From: Trebouxia sp. TZW2008
Lineage: Eukaryota > Chlorophyta > Trebouxiophyceae > Trebouxiales > Trebouxiaceae
Assembly (NCBI GenBank): GCA_002118135.1
Contig: BDIU01000051.1
Coordinates: forward strand, 124,001-188,000
Direction: 5' to 3'
DNA length: 64,000 nt
Below are positions 54,600-64,000 of this stretch, piece after piece. A program made the translations under genes and the position numbers. Positions within the stretch are counted from its first letter, which is position 1; each line of letters opens with the position of its first letter. Below the pieces are notes generated by a model. It was given only the letters and a program-made list of their open reading frames with translations, was not told the origin of the DNA and ran no database searches.

Positions 54600-57180
54600 A
54601 ATGGTCTTGGCCGGTTCACAGCCAGTGTCTTGCAGCTGAGTTGGCCCTTGCCACCTCATTCGTAATGGCACATATGATGCTTCCAGCAAGAGCAGCAGCA
54701 CCAACAGGACTTGGATCAACTATCCAACCCATGCACTGCAAGGCAGGGGCAAGCCTGATGTGTGTGGAGCTGCCTGTGGGACCATACAGCTAACTGCGTC
54801 CTTCCTGAGATCCAGCTACATTTCTGATTGGCAGCTTGTCCTCATGCAGACAGTCAGTAACAACTGCCCATGTGTCAAGAGCCTCAGCTTGTTGTTGCAC
54901 AAGCAGGCATACGTATGCCTTGGTTATGCTTTACTAGCTATGGTGCATGTTTGCAAGCAGGATGTCAGTGAGAAGTCATGAGGCAAAAGTATCATACCGC
55001 AGCCCAGTTTGAGACAATAAAAGTGGCCGTGACCACAAAACAAAAATTTGGCAAGCTTGATTGTGGTCTGTTTTGCATTGTCTAGATTGTGAATCGCTAT
55101 GCACGTCTTCCGTCACATCAGCTGTGAGATGTCACTCTCGCCTTGGCATTGGCTGTATGTGCTGTCTTTGCAAGCTCTGCTTGCAAGAAGTACGCTGGCG
55201 CTTGTGTTTGAACTGGCCCTGACCATCTCAGGTGCAAATGCAGGTCCACTACTTGCAGCAAGAGCGTCAGCATGCACCCTTGTACAAGCTAAAGTGTCAT
55301 TTTGATGCTGACTGGATTGTTGCAACTACGCTGCCAGCTGTTGGTGACACGTGTACAGTCTCGCCTGAACAGGAATTGTATGCTTTGTTTGCCGGCTCTG
55401 CATGAAACAAGCATTCAAGCTATTCAGTTGCTGGCATATGTGACAATCACCCGTCCTGACAGCAAATCCAGCTGGCTGTTACTATCCTGAGCTACTGTTG
55501 TTCTTTCTCATCCAACTGTTACTGCAGGTGAATTGTGACAGCCTGGGGAGACCAGCAGCAACAACAAGAGCTATCTGCATTCTGCTTGCTGGCTGAAACA
55601 TTGAGACTGTGATGACAGCAAAGGCAGCTTGCTTTTGCTGTCCTGAGGTCCTGTGATTGCTTCTGTTCCCACAGCTGCTGCAGCTTCAAATCAAACAGCT
55701 TGTAGGGGCAGGAGGATCAACAGCAACAACATGGGCTCACAAAGGCAAGATTAAGTTGCTTTTGCTGTCACACAGTCTCAACACCAGAAATGTCACCAAG
55801 TTAGATGTTCAAGGCTGGTGATTCTACAGTCAGACCAAGGCTTGGTGGCAGCAGGTAGACAGGGCTTTTAAGCCTTGACACAGCTCTGTGAACATTGAGC
55901 CTGTCTCAAAGGCTTCAAATTCTGTCCACCTGGTGTGCATAGTCGCTTGAGCCAAGCTGTTGCGAATCCGTGCAGGCTGCATATGTGAAGTCTATCACCT
56001 GCATGCTGACAAGGCTTGGTGACAACAGGCACTCAGGGCTTTGCAGCTTCAACACAGCTCTGTGAAACACGAGCCAGTCTCAGAGGTGCCATTCCCTGTG
56101 TGCCTGGTGTACATTGAGGCCTGATGCAGAACTGGCTGTTGCGCTGCATCGCATTTGTGCATGGTGTGTATGGCAAGTGTACAAGCCCGCAAGCTGACAA
56201 GGCTTGGTAACAGCAGGCATACAGGGCTTTGCTGCTGTGACACAGCTCTGTCAAACACGAGCCTGTCTCACTTATTCCACAGTCTTGTGTGCCTAGTGTG
56301 CACTGACACCTGAGCCAGCCTGGTGTCATATCAGATTTGTGCATGCCACTATCTCACAGAGCTTGCAAGACTGCAGCTCATGCATGTTGTCCTTCAGAAC
56401 TGATGGGATAGAAGTGGCACGTTTGCAGCCTGACGGGGGCGGAATGGAGGTAACTGTGATTACTTGTCAAGAGCTTGGCAAATCTGGTCGCAAATGTGCT
56501 TGCTCCTCCTCAGCTGGGCTGTCGGCCGCCACTTCTGCCCCACCAGCTGTGATTGATACCCTTGCTTGAGCTCTATAACATGTTGTGTCTGCAATCTCTG
56601 CGTGGGCATTTGTGCTCAAGCTGATGGGTCCAACTGGCATGTTGCGCCTGTGATCATGTGTCAGGAGTTTGGCAAGTCCGGTCAGTGTCAGGTTCCGTTG
56701 TGTCCAGCTGGGCCATTGAACGTTGCTTCCCATCAGCTGTTGGTGATTCCCTTGCCTGGGTTGTTGGAATGTGTGACATCTGCAAGCTCTGTGTGTAGTC
56801 GACATTTAGGCATTTGTCGCTTACATGGTGGGGCAAGACTGCCATGCTTGCGGCCTTCATGGAGAGTAGAGGGGAGCGTCATCACATGTCAAGACTTTGG
56901 CAAATCTGGTGGCGTAAGTGTCTGCTCCTCTCCAGCTGGGCCAATGTTGCTCTTCTTGCCCCATCAGCTCTGAGTGACACCCCTACCTCAGTATGACTTG
57001 TGTGCTGTGCTGGCAGTTTCCGCGCATGCGTGCAAGTATGACTGGGCCTTTGCAGCTGAGTCTTCAAGCCCTGTTCAGGTGAGACCGCAAGGAATAAACC
57101 TGAGAAGGCCTTTGCCAGCTCAGTTGCAAAGGCACGTTCACAACTTGCAGCAAGAATGGCAGCACAAACAGCATCAATAC
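54600..57180 (-). repeat. Dispersed copies of an Ala-rich coding-like segment
   Basis: Minus-strand stretches near 54700 (VGAAALAGS), 55250 (DALAASSGPAFAPEMVRA) and 57180 (AAILAASCERAFATELAKAF) are diverged copies of one sequence. A fourth near 61460 reads VGAAAIAASTEYTFAIEVVS. Which of them, if any, is a real exon is unclear. Confidence 0.5.
55820..56335. repeat. Second satellite family, unit about 190 bp
   Basis: Units with GACAAGGCTTGGTGACAACA, ACACAGCTCTGTGAAACACG and GTGTGCCTGGTGTACATTGA occur near 55825, 56008 and 56195. A diverged unit is found at about 62700-62990. Confidence 0.75.
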
Positions 57181-58284
57181 TAGTTATGCAGTCAAACTTT
57201 GCAAAGAACAGACAGAGTTGGTGCCCTGGGTTTTCCTGGTAACCCTGGGCATTCTCTCTATCATCCTTGCAAGCTATGTGTGTGGGTATTGCATCGGCAT
57301 TGCTTGTTGAACTGCTGGGGCAGTAATGGCATGTTGCGGCCCCTCTAAAGAGGAGCTGAGGTGACTGCGACCACATGCCAAGAGTCTGGCAAGCCTGGTG
57401 GCGTTGTCCTTTGTTCTCTCTTGCTGGGCCACTGAGCGCTGCTTCTGCCCCATCAGCTGTTGGTGACACTCCTACATGGGCTTTGCTGATGTGTGACAGC
57501 AAGCTGTGTGAGTAGCTATAGTATGGGCTTCATGCCAAAGTCGGGGGGTAGGAGTGGCATGTTGCAGCCCGACTACAGACAGTGGATCAGACCTTGATCA
57601 CAGATCATAAGTTTGGCAAGCCTGGTCAGCGACTGAACTGTTGTCTTCAGCTGGGCTGCTGAGTGCTTACTTCTGCCCCATCAGCTGTTGGTGATTTCCT
57701 TGCCTGAGCTTTTCACAATCAAATGCGTTGCATCTGCAAGCTTTGCGTGTCAATACTGCATGGGCAGTGGCTCCTAAAGTGAGGGGCTGGGAGAGACGTA
57801 CGGTGGCCATTGGAAGAGGAGTGAGCGCAACTGTGATCTCATGTCAAGAGTTTGGTAGAGCTGGCCGCACTGTGCTTTCGCCTCTCCAGCTGAGCTGTCA
57901 ATCAGCTATTCTGCCCCATGAGCTGTTACTCAGAAAGGGAAGGTTAAATTTACATGCTTCTGAGATACTTAACTGAGATTTGGTAAGGTGTTAGATTGGT
58001 GAGATCTGTGTGCAGTCATTGCATAGGCATTTGTTACTTGCATGGTAGGGCAGGAGTGGCATGCTTGCAGCCTTGCTGGAGAGGAAAGGAGAGGATTGTC
58101 ATCACATGTCAAAGTCTTGACAAGCATGGTGACATTCTCTGTTTCCTCTTTGGTTGAGCGTGCTGTTCCTGCCACTCATTCGTCCCAATTACTTAATTCG
58201 GACATCATAGACTCGCAATCTGCTCATAATTAAATTAAATTTTTGACAGACATCTCGCAAATGATCTAGTTCTTTCTGAGTGAT

Positions 58285-58584
58285 CTAGGCATCATCAGGC
58301 AATTGTATCGTAAGGTTTGTTGATTTTTCCCAAGATACAAACGAGGCTATCGTGGGATGATGAGTTTTGATACAGCGATCTGACTTTTCCGATTTGGGCT
58401 CGGCATAATAAATCATCCTGAGGTGCATGATTTTCAGGATGTGACCAAGTTCAACCGCAAGTTTCCAATGAGGCCATTCTTTGTGTGAAGCACCTAAAAG
58501 AGCAAAAGCTTTCCTTTTCACATCTTCCGGTAGGAGGTTAATTGCTTTGAGAACCAGAGTTTTGCAAACTAATTCATATGTCAT
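58285..58584 (-). CDS. Intronless 99-aa frame, unknown, AT-rich block
   Basis: An uninterrupted frame MTYELVCKTLVLKAINLLPE to LTIQLPDDA, TAG. Codon use is AT-richer than in neighbouring genes and there is no sign of introns. It directly follows the minus-strand endonuclease remnant. A virus or mobile-element origin fits, but I do not recognise the family. Confidence 0.4.
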   Translation of the reverse strand: MTYELVCKTLVLKAINLLPEDVKRKAFALLGASHKEWPHWKLAVELGHILKIMHLRMIYYAEPKSEKSDRCIKTHHPTIASFVSWEKSTNLTIQLPDDA

Positions 58585-58651
58585 TTCATTTTTGGAGAAG
58601 GTTCTGTTTTATACCACTGAGATGTTTTACACTGATTGTATGGATGAATTT

Positions 58652-58838
58652 TTAGTCGTCTCGTTTCTCCCACCTCACGACTATATTGTAACCCAGATCT
58701 TTTACTGTCTTCAGTCTTTTCATCGTCTTGTCACACAGCTCATCAATTGTCTTGTCACACATAAAGTTTACAAAATTGCGTGGAAATACGTCTGGATTGC
58801 CGTGTACAAATGTATGCTTTTCGAAAACGGCATACTAC
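58652..58838 (-). pseudogene. Remnant of a virus/transposon-type endonuclease domain
   Basis: After an in-frame TAG the minus strand reads YAVFEKHTFVHGNPDVFPRN, then KTIDELCDKTMKRLKTVKDL and GYNIVVRWEKRDD before a stop. This pattern (VYE-x-HG-x-x-HGNP, K-T-x-x-E-L-x-x-K-T-x-x-R, then GYNVV-x-x-WE) is that of a restriction-endonuclease-like domain found beside type B DNA polymerases of polinton-like elements, related viruses and some retroelements. The first catalytic HG and the upstream part are damaged. Naming rests on my memory of the motif. Confidence 0.5.
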
Positions 58839-58877
58839 GAAAATGTTGATGAACATTGACACTGCCAACACTGGGCT

Positions 58878-58994
58878 GATGAGATGCATCCCATGATTGC
58901 CAACAAGACCCACGGTTAGCTCTACCAAGACACCATGGATCGATTGCAGCGTATCAGAAATAACGACTGCACGGTGGTGTACATCATTTCGTGA
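58878..58994 (+). pseudogene. Second endonuclease remnant on the opposite strand
   Basis: The plus strand reads DEMHPMIANKTHG, TAG, then LYQDTMDRLQRIRNNDCTVV and a stop. This is the same domain segment as the neighbouring minus-strand remnant (KTHG-x-LYQDTMDRL-x-R matching KTIDELCDKTMKRLK), but clearly from a different copy. It has an in-frame TAG and ends early. Confidence 0.5.
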
Positions 58995-59144
58995 AGGGGG
59001 CCAAGGCAGTCACCAAACTGCAAAGACTGTGACGCAAAAAGAAGCTGTCGTGACTGCTTGAAAATGCTTTTAAGCTATGTCTGTGTCTGCTCCTGTTGAA
59101 GACTAGCCAGATCTCAAGCTGCTGCTTTGTGGGATTGGGATTTT

Positions 59145-60326
59145 TTAGGAACTTGTCATGACCTCTGACGCCTTCAGCGTTTCGAACTTTGCTTGCAATT
59201 GTGTCCACTGGTCTAGCATATGCTGATCGATCTCCTTCCTGGAGTCGAGCTGAGCTTGCCATTCTTTGTTTTTCTTGTTGGTCAAGAGGTCTTGACCTAG
59301 CTTGAGGAGTAACAAGACTGTGACCAAAACGATTAGAAAAGTAAGGAAACCAACACCGGCCTTGTGCAACTTGCTGCTGACATCCCCTCGCAAGACGCTG
59401 AAAGCCGAAAGGATTGCAGTCGACAGGGCTCCTCCAATCTGGATCACCGTCAATGAATTTTGCGACTCTTGTTGCATGTCAGTGTACTGTTTCTGCAACT
59501 GTTGTTGCTTCGTCATCAGCAGCTGCAACTGACTTGAAAATTCCTTCAACTGCTTGGCCCAAGCATCCTCGTAGCGTTGTCCCTTGGTATCGATGACCTG
59601 TAGCAAGCTTCGGTCCGTGTCCTTCAAATCCTTAGCTGCTTTGTCCGATTGGGATTTTCCAGAACTTGTCATGACCTCTGACGCCTTGAGCGTTTTGAAC
59701 TTGGCTTGCAATTGTGTCCACTAGTCTAGCATCTGCTGATCAGTCTCCTTCCTGGAGTCGAGCTGAGCTTGCAATTCTTTGGGTTTCTTGTTGGTCAAGA
59801 GGTCTTGACCTAGCTTGAGGAGTAACAAGACTGTGACCAGAACAATTAGAAATGTAAGGAAACCAGCACCGGCCTTATGCAACTTGCTGCTGACATCCCC
59901 TAGCAGGACGCTGAAAGCTGAAAGGATTGCAGTTGACAGGGCTCCTCCGATCTGGATCACCCTCAACGAATCTTGCAACTCCTGTTGCTTGGTTATGACC
60001 GGCTGCAACTGACTTGAAAATTCCTTCAACTGCTTGGCCCAAGCATCCTCGTAGCGCTGTCCCTTGGTATCGATGACCTGTAGCAAGCTTCTGTCCGTGT
60101 CCTTCAAATCCTTGACCGCGGTTTGCAGGTTGGTCTGCTTGGTCTCAAGCGCTGTGAGACGCACCTCGCTGAGTAAAACCCGGCTTCTTGAACACGTTCT
60201 GAAATATGTCCTTCGCACAGAGAAAGCACCGTGCAAAGTCCTAGGCAGAGCTGTGAATCCTACAGTGGTAGAAGTCATCGTTGGCAGGCTGAACACGCTG
60301 ATTTGACGAGTCTCTGAAAACGTCAT
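59145..60326 (-). CDS. Coiled-coil membrane protein with tandem duplication and in-frame TAG
   Basis: From ATG 60326 an intronless frame runs 201 codons to a TAG at 59723-59721. After it the same frame continues 192 codons to a stop at 59145. The two halves are about 590-bp tandem copies. Each has KDLKDTDRSLLQVIDTKGQR, the helix AWAKQLKEFSSQL, IQIGGALSTAILSAFSVL, one membrane span (FLTFLIVLVTVLLLLKLGQD) and a charged tail. Where copy 2 has HMLDQWTQLQ, copy 1 has QMLD-stop-WTQLQ: a single C to T change of CAG. A third, broken copy begins after 59145. The N-terminus is Arg/Ser/Thr-rich and could be organellar targeting. Function unknown. Either a 201-aa protein is made, or a longer one by readthrough, or the gene is dying. 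Confidence 0.6.
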
Positions 60327-60356
60327 CGATTTTTGGCTGCAAGCCTGTAGGGCCAC

Positions 60357-61000
60357 TGCGTCTTAGTCAACCCCTCAAAATGTCACGTGACGCATAGTCA
60401 GTACTTTAAGATTTTCATACCTAGGTTTCAGGTGGTAGTGATGTCACAGCACTAGCATCTTCCTTCATTACATTCCTGGCACTTCTCGAGAACATCAAAG
60501 ACAATTAAGGTGTAGTGTTGTGTTAGTGGCGTCACAGCACTAGCACCTCTCCCTCATGTCCCTAGCTATCCAGGTGCTCTGTTGACGAACGCCGAGACAA
60601 TTTATAGCATGCTTATTTCCACTGGTACTTATGATTTGCATTGATTCATTGTTGTAAATAACCCTATGGTCAGTGGTCAGTCTTGTAACTATATATATTG
60701 TCTGTTGACCCCCCTGTTGGGTCCCAACTTGGGACTCCCAAGGACAGTAAAATTAATTGATTGATTGAAGAGCCGAAGTCAGCGTTGGTGTGCAGGGCCG
60801 AGCGCAGGGCCGAGCGAAGCGAGGCGTTTTCTCGTTGTGCAAATCTGTGCATCACGTGATCGCAGTCGAACGGAATTGCCGAAAACGACGGAGCTCACAT
60901 CATGCACACAGCTTGGTCTAACTCTTCCACATATGCATTTATTGTGAGCAATATCGCGCATCTGTGGAAAAGTTAAACCCAGCTGTTGCTGACACCCTGG
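60357..61000. other. Spacer with a dispersed-repeat copy
   Basis: A direct repeat GTCACAGCACTAGCA occurs near 60443 and 60529. Otherwise there is only the element at 60690-60770. No gene supported. Confidence 0.35.
60690..60770 (-). repeat. Inverted copy of the dispersed element
   Basis: Read on the minus strand it runs TCAATCAATCAATTAATTTT ACTGTC, a short insert, GGGACCCAACAGGGG and CAGACAAT, the same order as at 52505-52595. Confidence 0.6.
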
Positions 61001-61004
61001 CAAA

Positions 61005-61340
61005 ATCACTTGTCACAAGTCTGGAGCCTATGAACTCTTGTCCTCCATCCTCAATGTCAGTGCTGCTCCTGCCCCAGCAGCTGTTGGTGGTACCCTTGTC
61101 TGAGCTGTCGTGACGTGGTTCAAACTGCAAGCTCGGCATGTAGGTGACGTGTTTGTATTTTGCCCCGAAATGATGGGGCAGGCATGGCACATTTGCGGCC
61201 CAGCTGAAGAGATGTCGAGGTGAGAGTGATCATATGTCACAGGTCTGGCAATCCGGGTGACCTTTTCCCTTCATCCTATCTAGCTGGGTCACTGAGCGCT
61301 GCTTCTGCCCCACCAGCTGTTGGTGACAATTCTCCCTGAG
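61005..61340. repeat. Further copies of the 240-bp satellite
   Basis: TTGTCACAAGTCTGG near 61010 and ATATGTCACAGGTCTGGCA near 61232, with CCCAGCAGCTGTTGGTGGTA and CCCCACCAGCTGTTGGTGAC following. These lie on the far side of the 58.2-60.4 kb insertion-like block. Confidence 0.7.
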
Positions 61341-61844
61341 CATGACTTGTCTGCATGCAAGTGTTGACTAGGCCTTTGCAATTGAGGTGTTTCTGCACCA
61401 CTTCACGGCCAGCTTCTTGCACCTGAAATGGGCTCACCACCTCTATTGCAAAGGTATATTCAGTGCTTGCAGCAATAGCAGCAGCACCAACAGCACCTGT
61501 ACCAGGTATCATTTCCACAACCCGCAAAGCATAGAGAAAGTTGGTGTGTATATGTAGCTGCTCAATAATGCAGCAAGAACAACAGCAACAGCATTGGCCT
61601 TATACTTTACATCTACATGGCATGGACAAGTATGTCTGTATGCTGCTGCTGGTGGCGCCGTTCAGATGAACATATTGATCATGACGTTTCATTCACAGCC
61701 TTATTGGCAGCTGGCTTTCACGCAAGCAGTCAGTGACAGCTGGTCAAGAGCCTCAGCTTGTGTTTGCATATATAGGCATGAGCGTTGTCTGCTTGAATTG
61801 TACAATCTGTTGTGAATGCCTGCACCCATGCACAACAGATGATA

Positions 61845-62160
61845 CGCCTCAAGCTAGCCATGCCCAAGCAGCTGTCATGGACGGCCTGCTGAAGAGCAAA
61901 CTCCAAGCAAGATCAGACGAGTCTGTGCATGCCAAGACCCTTATGTCAAGCTTGCACACACAGGCGTGCACAACAGCTGGTAAGGTATAAGCAAGACATG
62001 CCCAAGCAGGTGTCGTGGACGGCCTGCAAAAGAGCAAAACCGTGGCAAGATCAGACAAGTCTGTGCATGGCAAGGCTTTAATGTCAAGTTTGCACACACA
62101 GGCATGCAGATCAGCTGGTAAAGCATAAGCAAGCCATGCCAAAGCAGCTGTCATGGGTTA
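61845..62160 (-). repeat. Tandem repeat of about 135 bp that stays open in frame
   Basis: Two and a half units. The minus frame 62154-61849 is open throughout and repeats ACVCKLDIKALPCTDLSDLA / ACVCKLDIRVLACTDSSDLA. Because the unit is a multiple of three, the frame alone is weak evidence of coding. Confidence 0.65.
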
Positions 62161-62689
62161 CCTGATGAACAGACAACACTACGAGCAAGCTCAGCATGTG
62201 GACTGTTTGACAGCAAAAGCAGCTTAAGATTGGTTGTCTTAGCACTTTTCCTATCAGCATCCAAGCTAGTCAACTGCTGGCATCTAGGACGTTAGACTGT
62301 TGCAAAAGACAAACGTCGCCTGAGCTTGCTGTCCTGAGCTCTTTTGGTTGCTTCTTTCCCCCTGATGTTGCAGGGTCAAGCAAACAACCTGCAGCAGCAG
62401 TAGGAAAAGCAGCAACAACAAGAGCTCACAAAACAAAATCAGGTCACCTTTGCTATGAACCAGTCTCGACGTCACATACGCCATGGCATCCTTTTGCAGC
62501 TCAATTGGCCCTTGCTGTATTGATATGCAACACCACACGTGTTGCTTGCAGCAAGAGAGGCAGCATGAGCCATCCTCTCTGCTGCAGGTTGTGCATGTGG
62601 CCTGTAATCAGTTTAGCAACAGCTACATGGGTTGCTACGTGGTCAGGTCATATGCTGCAAAACAACTTGAGCCTGCAGTCATCCTGCTG

Positions 62690-62995
62690 CATGCTGACGT
62701 GGCTCAATGACACCAGGCACGTCAACATGCCTGGCTTTTGGCACAGCCTTGTGAATGTGAGCTTCTGTCAAACTCCAAAATCTTGACACGCCCATTATGC
62801 ATTGACGCCCGATGCAGCTATGGCTGTTGCGCTGCATCAGATTTGTGCATATAAGGTGTACAAGCCTGCGTGTTGATAAGGCTCTATGACACCAGACACT
62901 TAAGGATTGCAGCTTTGACGCGGATGTGTGAAACATGAGTCTGTCTGAGAAGGGGCATAGGTGTGCCTAGTATACATTGACGCCTGAGCTGGGCT
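62690..62995. repeat. Diverged unit(s) of the 190-bp satellite
   Basis: GACACCAGGCACGTCAACATG, GCCTTGTGAATGTGAGCTTC, TGACGCCCGATGCAGCTATG and a second partial unit from 62870 match the family at 55.8-56.3 kb. Confidence 0.6.
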
Positions 62996-63029
62996 CTTGT
63001 GCCGTATCCAGATTTGCCACTAGGTCACG

Positions 63030-63385
63030 CCCCTACCTGCCATCAGGGCGTCCAACCCCTGCCCCCTCTCCCACGGTAGCGCTGCCAGTGGGTCTCACCC
63101 CAACCCGCCATGGATCAGTCATTCCCCCCATTCCTGCCAATGGGTCAACCCCAAGCCCCCATTGGGTCAGCCTCCCACCCCTCCAAGTCCCTAGTGGTCC
63201 CTAGCCCTCTGTAAGCCAAACTCCAGCGCTGTCAGTATGTCAGACGCCAGCCCAGTGGGTTGATCCCCAAACCCCAGTGGGTCAGCTCCCTCCCCCCCAG
63301 CCCCCGGTGGGTCAACCCCCAACCCTTCAGTGGGGTGGCACGCAAGCCGCAATGGGTGAGCACCAAGCCTCCCCTCCCCTTTTCA
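63030..63385. repeat. C-rich degenerate minisatellite
   Basis: Repeated CCAGTGGGTCA / CCCATTGGGTCA blocks separated by C-runs (CCCCCAACCC, CCCCCCCAGCCCCC), unit roughly 25-30 bp, about ten units. On the opposite strand it is G-rich and could form quadruplexes. Confidence 0.75.
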
Positions 63386-64000
63386 ACCTGCATAAGTCCA
63401 ATGCAGCTTTTGCAGTCAGGCCATCTGATTGCTGCAGATGTCACCAGATGTCTGGCTTAGCTAGCTGACACTGCTTTGTTGGTTTTCACGTCTTGCAGGC
63501 GCAACATACGGTTCTTGATTAGGCAATGGGTGTCTTTGACAGCTGGCTGGCAGAAGCTGTATAACGGTCTATCTTGGAGAGAAAACAAATGGGCAGACTT
63601 GCCAAAGTAATGGCATCTAATATTGCTAGCCAACTTTTTCCTCCAGGCGGACTGTTGTGACATGTTTGTATTGCACTTCTACCTAGTCAGCTGTCATTGA
63701 CAACCTTGCCTGAGCAAGAGTCATGTGTTATGCTGTGAAAGTGTGATCCTGTTATTTGTGACTCTGTTCACCTGCCTGTCCCCTTGTCAATTCTGCCAAA
63801 ACTGCTAGGAGCAAAGCGCTTGACTGAACAGGAATCTTTTTTTGTGCCTCCGCGCTGTGTATGTAACGACCTAGCAGCATGATGATCTTGAGATTGCCCA
63901 AGCAGCTGGGAGTGGCGCCCATGTCTGGTCAACAGATGTGTGTTGCGCTTTCAGAGACAGAAGACAAGAAACATTGCAGCATGATGACAGTGTAAGAAAC
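63386..64000. other. Right edge, no supported gene
   Basis: Short frames only; nothing recognisable before the window ends. Confidence 0.3.

Larger units (their letters stand above)
53280..58185. repeat. Satellite-like array, unit about 240 bp, at least ten copies
   Basis: The landmark CACATGTCAAGAGTTTGGCA occurs, with variation, near 53431, 53656, 53900, 56465, 56659, 56887, 57376, 57605, 57842 and 58107, usually 225-265 bp apart. Each unit also has CCAGCTGGGCTGCTGAGCGC, TGCCCCATCAGCTGTTGGTG and GCAAGCTCTGTGTG parts. On the minus strand many units read SPTADGAEAALSSPA before breaking, so the family may have begun as an exon-edge array. Two more copies lie near 61010 and 61234. The array is interrupted at 54.1-56.4 kb by other repeats. 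Confidence 0.8.

Noticed and set aside
53280..58185. Possible CRISPR-like array
   Set aside because: Units are about 240 bp with long homology rather than short repeats with unique spacers, and the context is a eukaryotic nucleus.
63260..63468. Pro-rich plus frames
   Set aside because: They are translations of the C-rich minisatellite, open in more than one frame.

Overview
This window reads as nuclear DNA of a green alga (Chlorophyta, perhaps a trebouxiophyte). The genes are dense with introns that mostly end in TGCAG. The predicted products include a plastid RETICULATA-related protein, a plant-type LIFEGUARD protein and bZIP factors. There is no operon structure, and I saw no rRNA, tRNA or CRISPR. 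All exon models below come from reading frames, splice motifs and phase bookkeeping only; there are no transcripts or database searches behind them.

Layout: 285-551 (+) is the last exon of an unknown gene. 1050-3107 (-) is an EF-hand-like protein, divergent from a LIFEGUARD/TMBIM protein (+, 3335-5137). An MFS transporter (+, 5945-8086) converges on a RETICULATA-related protein (-, 9252-13247). A first bZIP factor (+, to 19558) is followed by a small secreted ABM-like protein (+, 20829-21602). This converges on a 684-aa coiled-coil protein of unknown function (-, 22101-28378). A decayed intronless gene (about 28880-29870) precedes a second bZIP factor (+, 29986-36072). A Tyr/Gly/Ser/Ala-rich repeat protein (-, 39352-about 42850) and a complete 662-aa APE2-type AP endonuclease (-, 43452-50022) follow. 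From 51.9 kb onward the DNA is mostly satellite-like repeats. They are interrupted at 58.2-60.4 kb by an AT-richer, intronless block with remnants of a virus/transposon-type endonuclease and a duplicated membrane coiled-coil protein.

The most striking pattern cuts across the genes. In at least six of them, introns hold short tandem arrays (units about 90-210 bp) of the neighbouring exon's edge. Copies of an exon's 5' end, with its splice acceptor, lie upstream of the intact exon. Copies of an exon's 3' end, with its donor, lie downstream. The intact copy is therefore the last of an acceptor array and the first of a donor array, and the other copies carry stops or lost catalytic residues. The extreme case has nine acceptor copies in front of one exon. 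Where whole exons of equal entry and exit phase were duplicated, as in the Tyr/Gly-rich protein, the copies stay open and lengthen the protein. This looks like a strong local bias for tandem duplication that builds introns and occasionally proteins; whether it has a regulatory role in splicing cannot be told from sequence.
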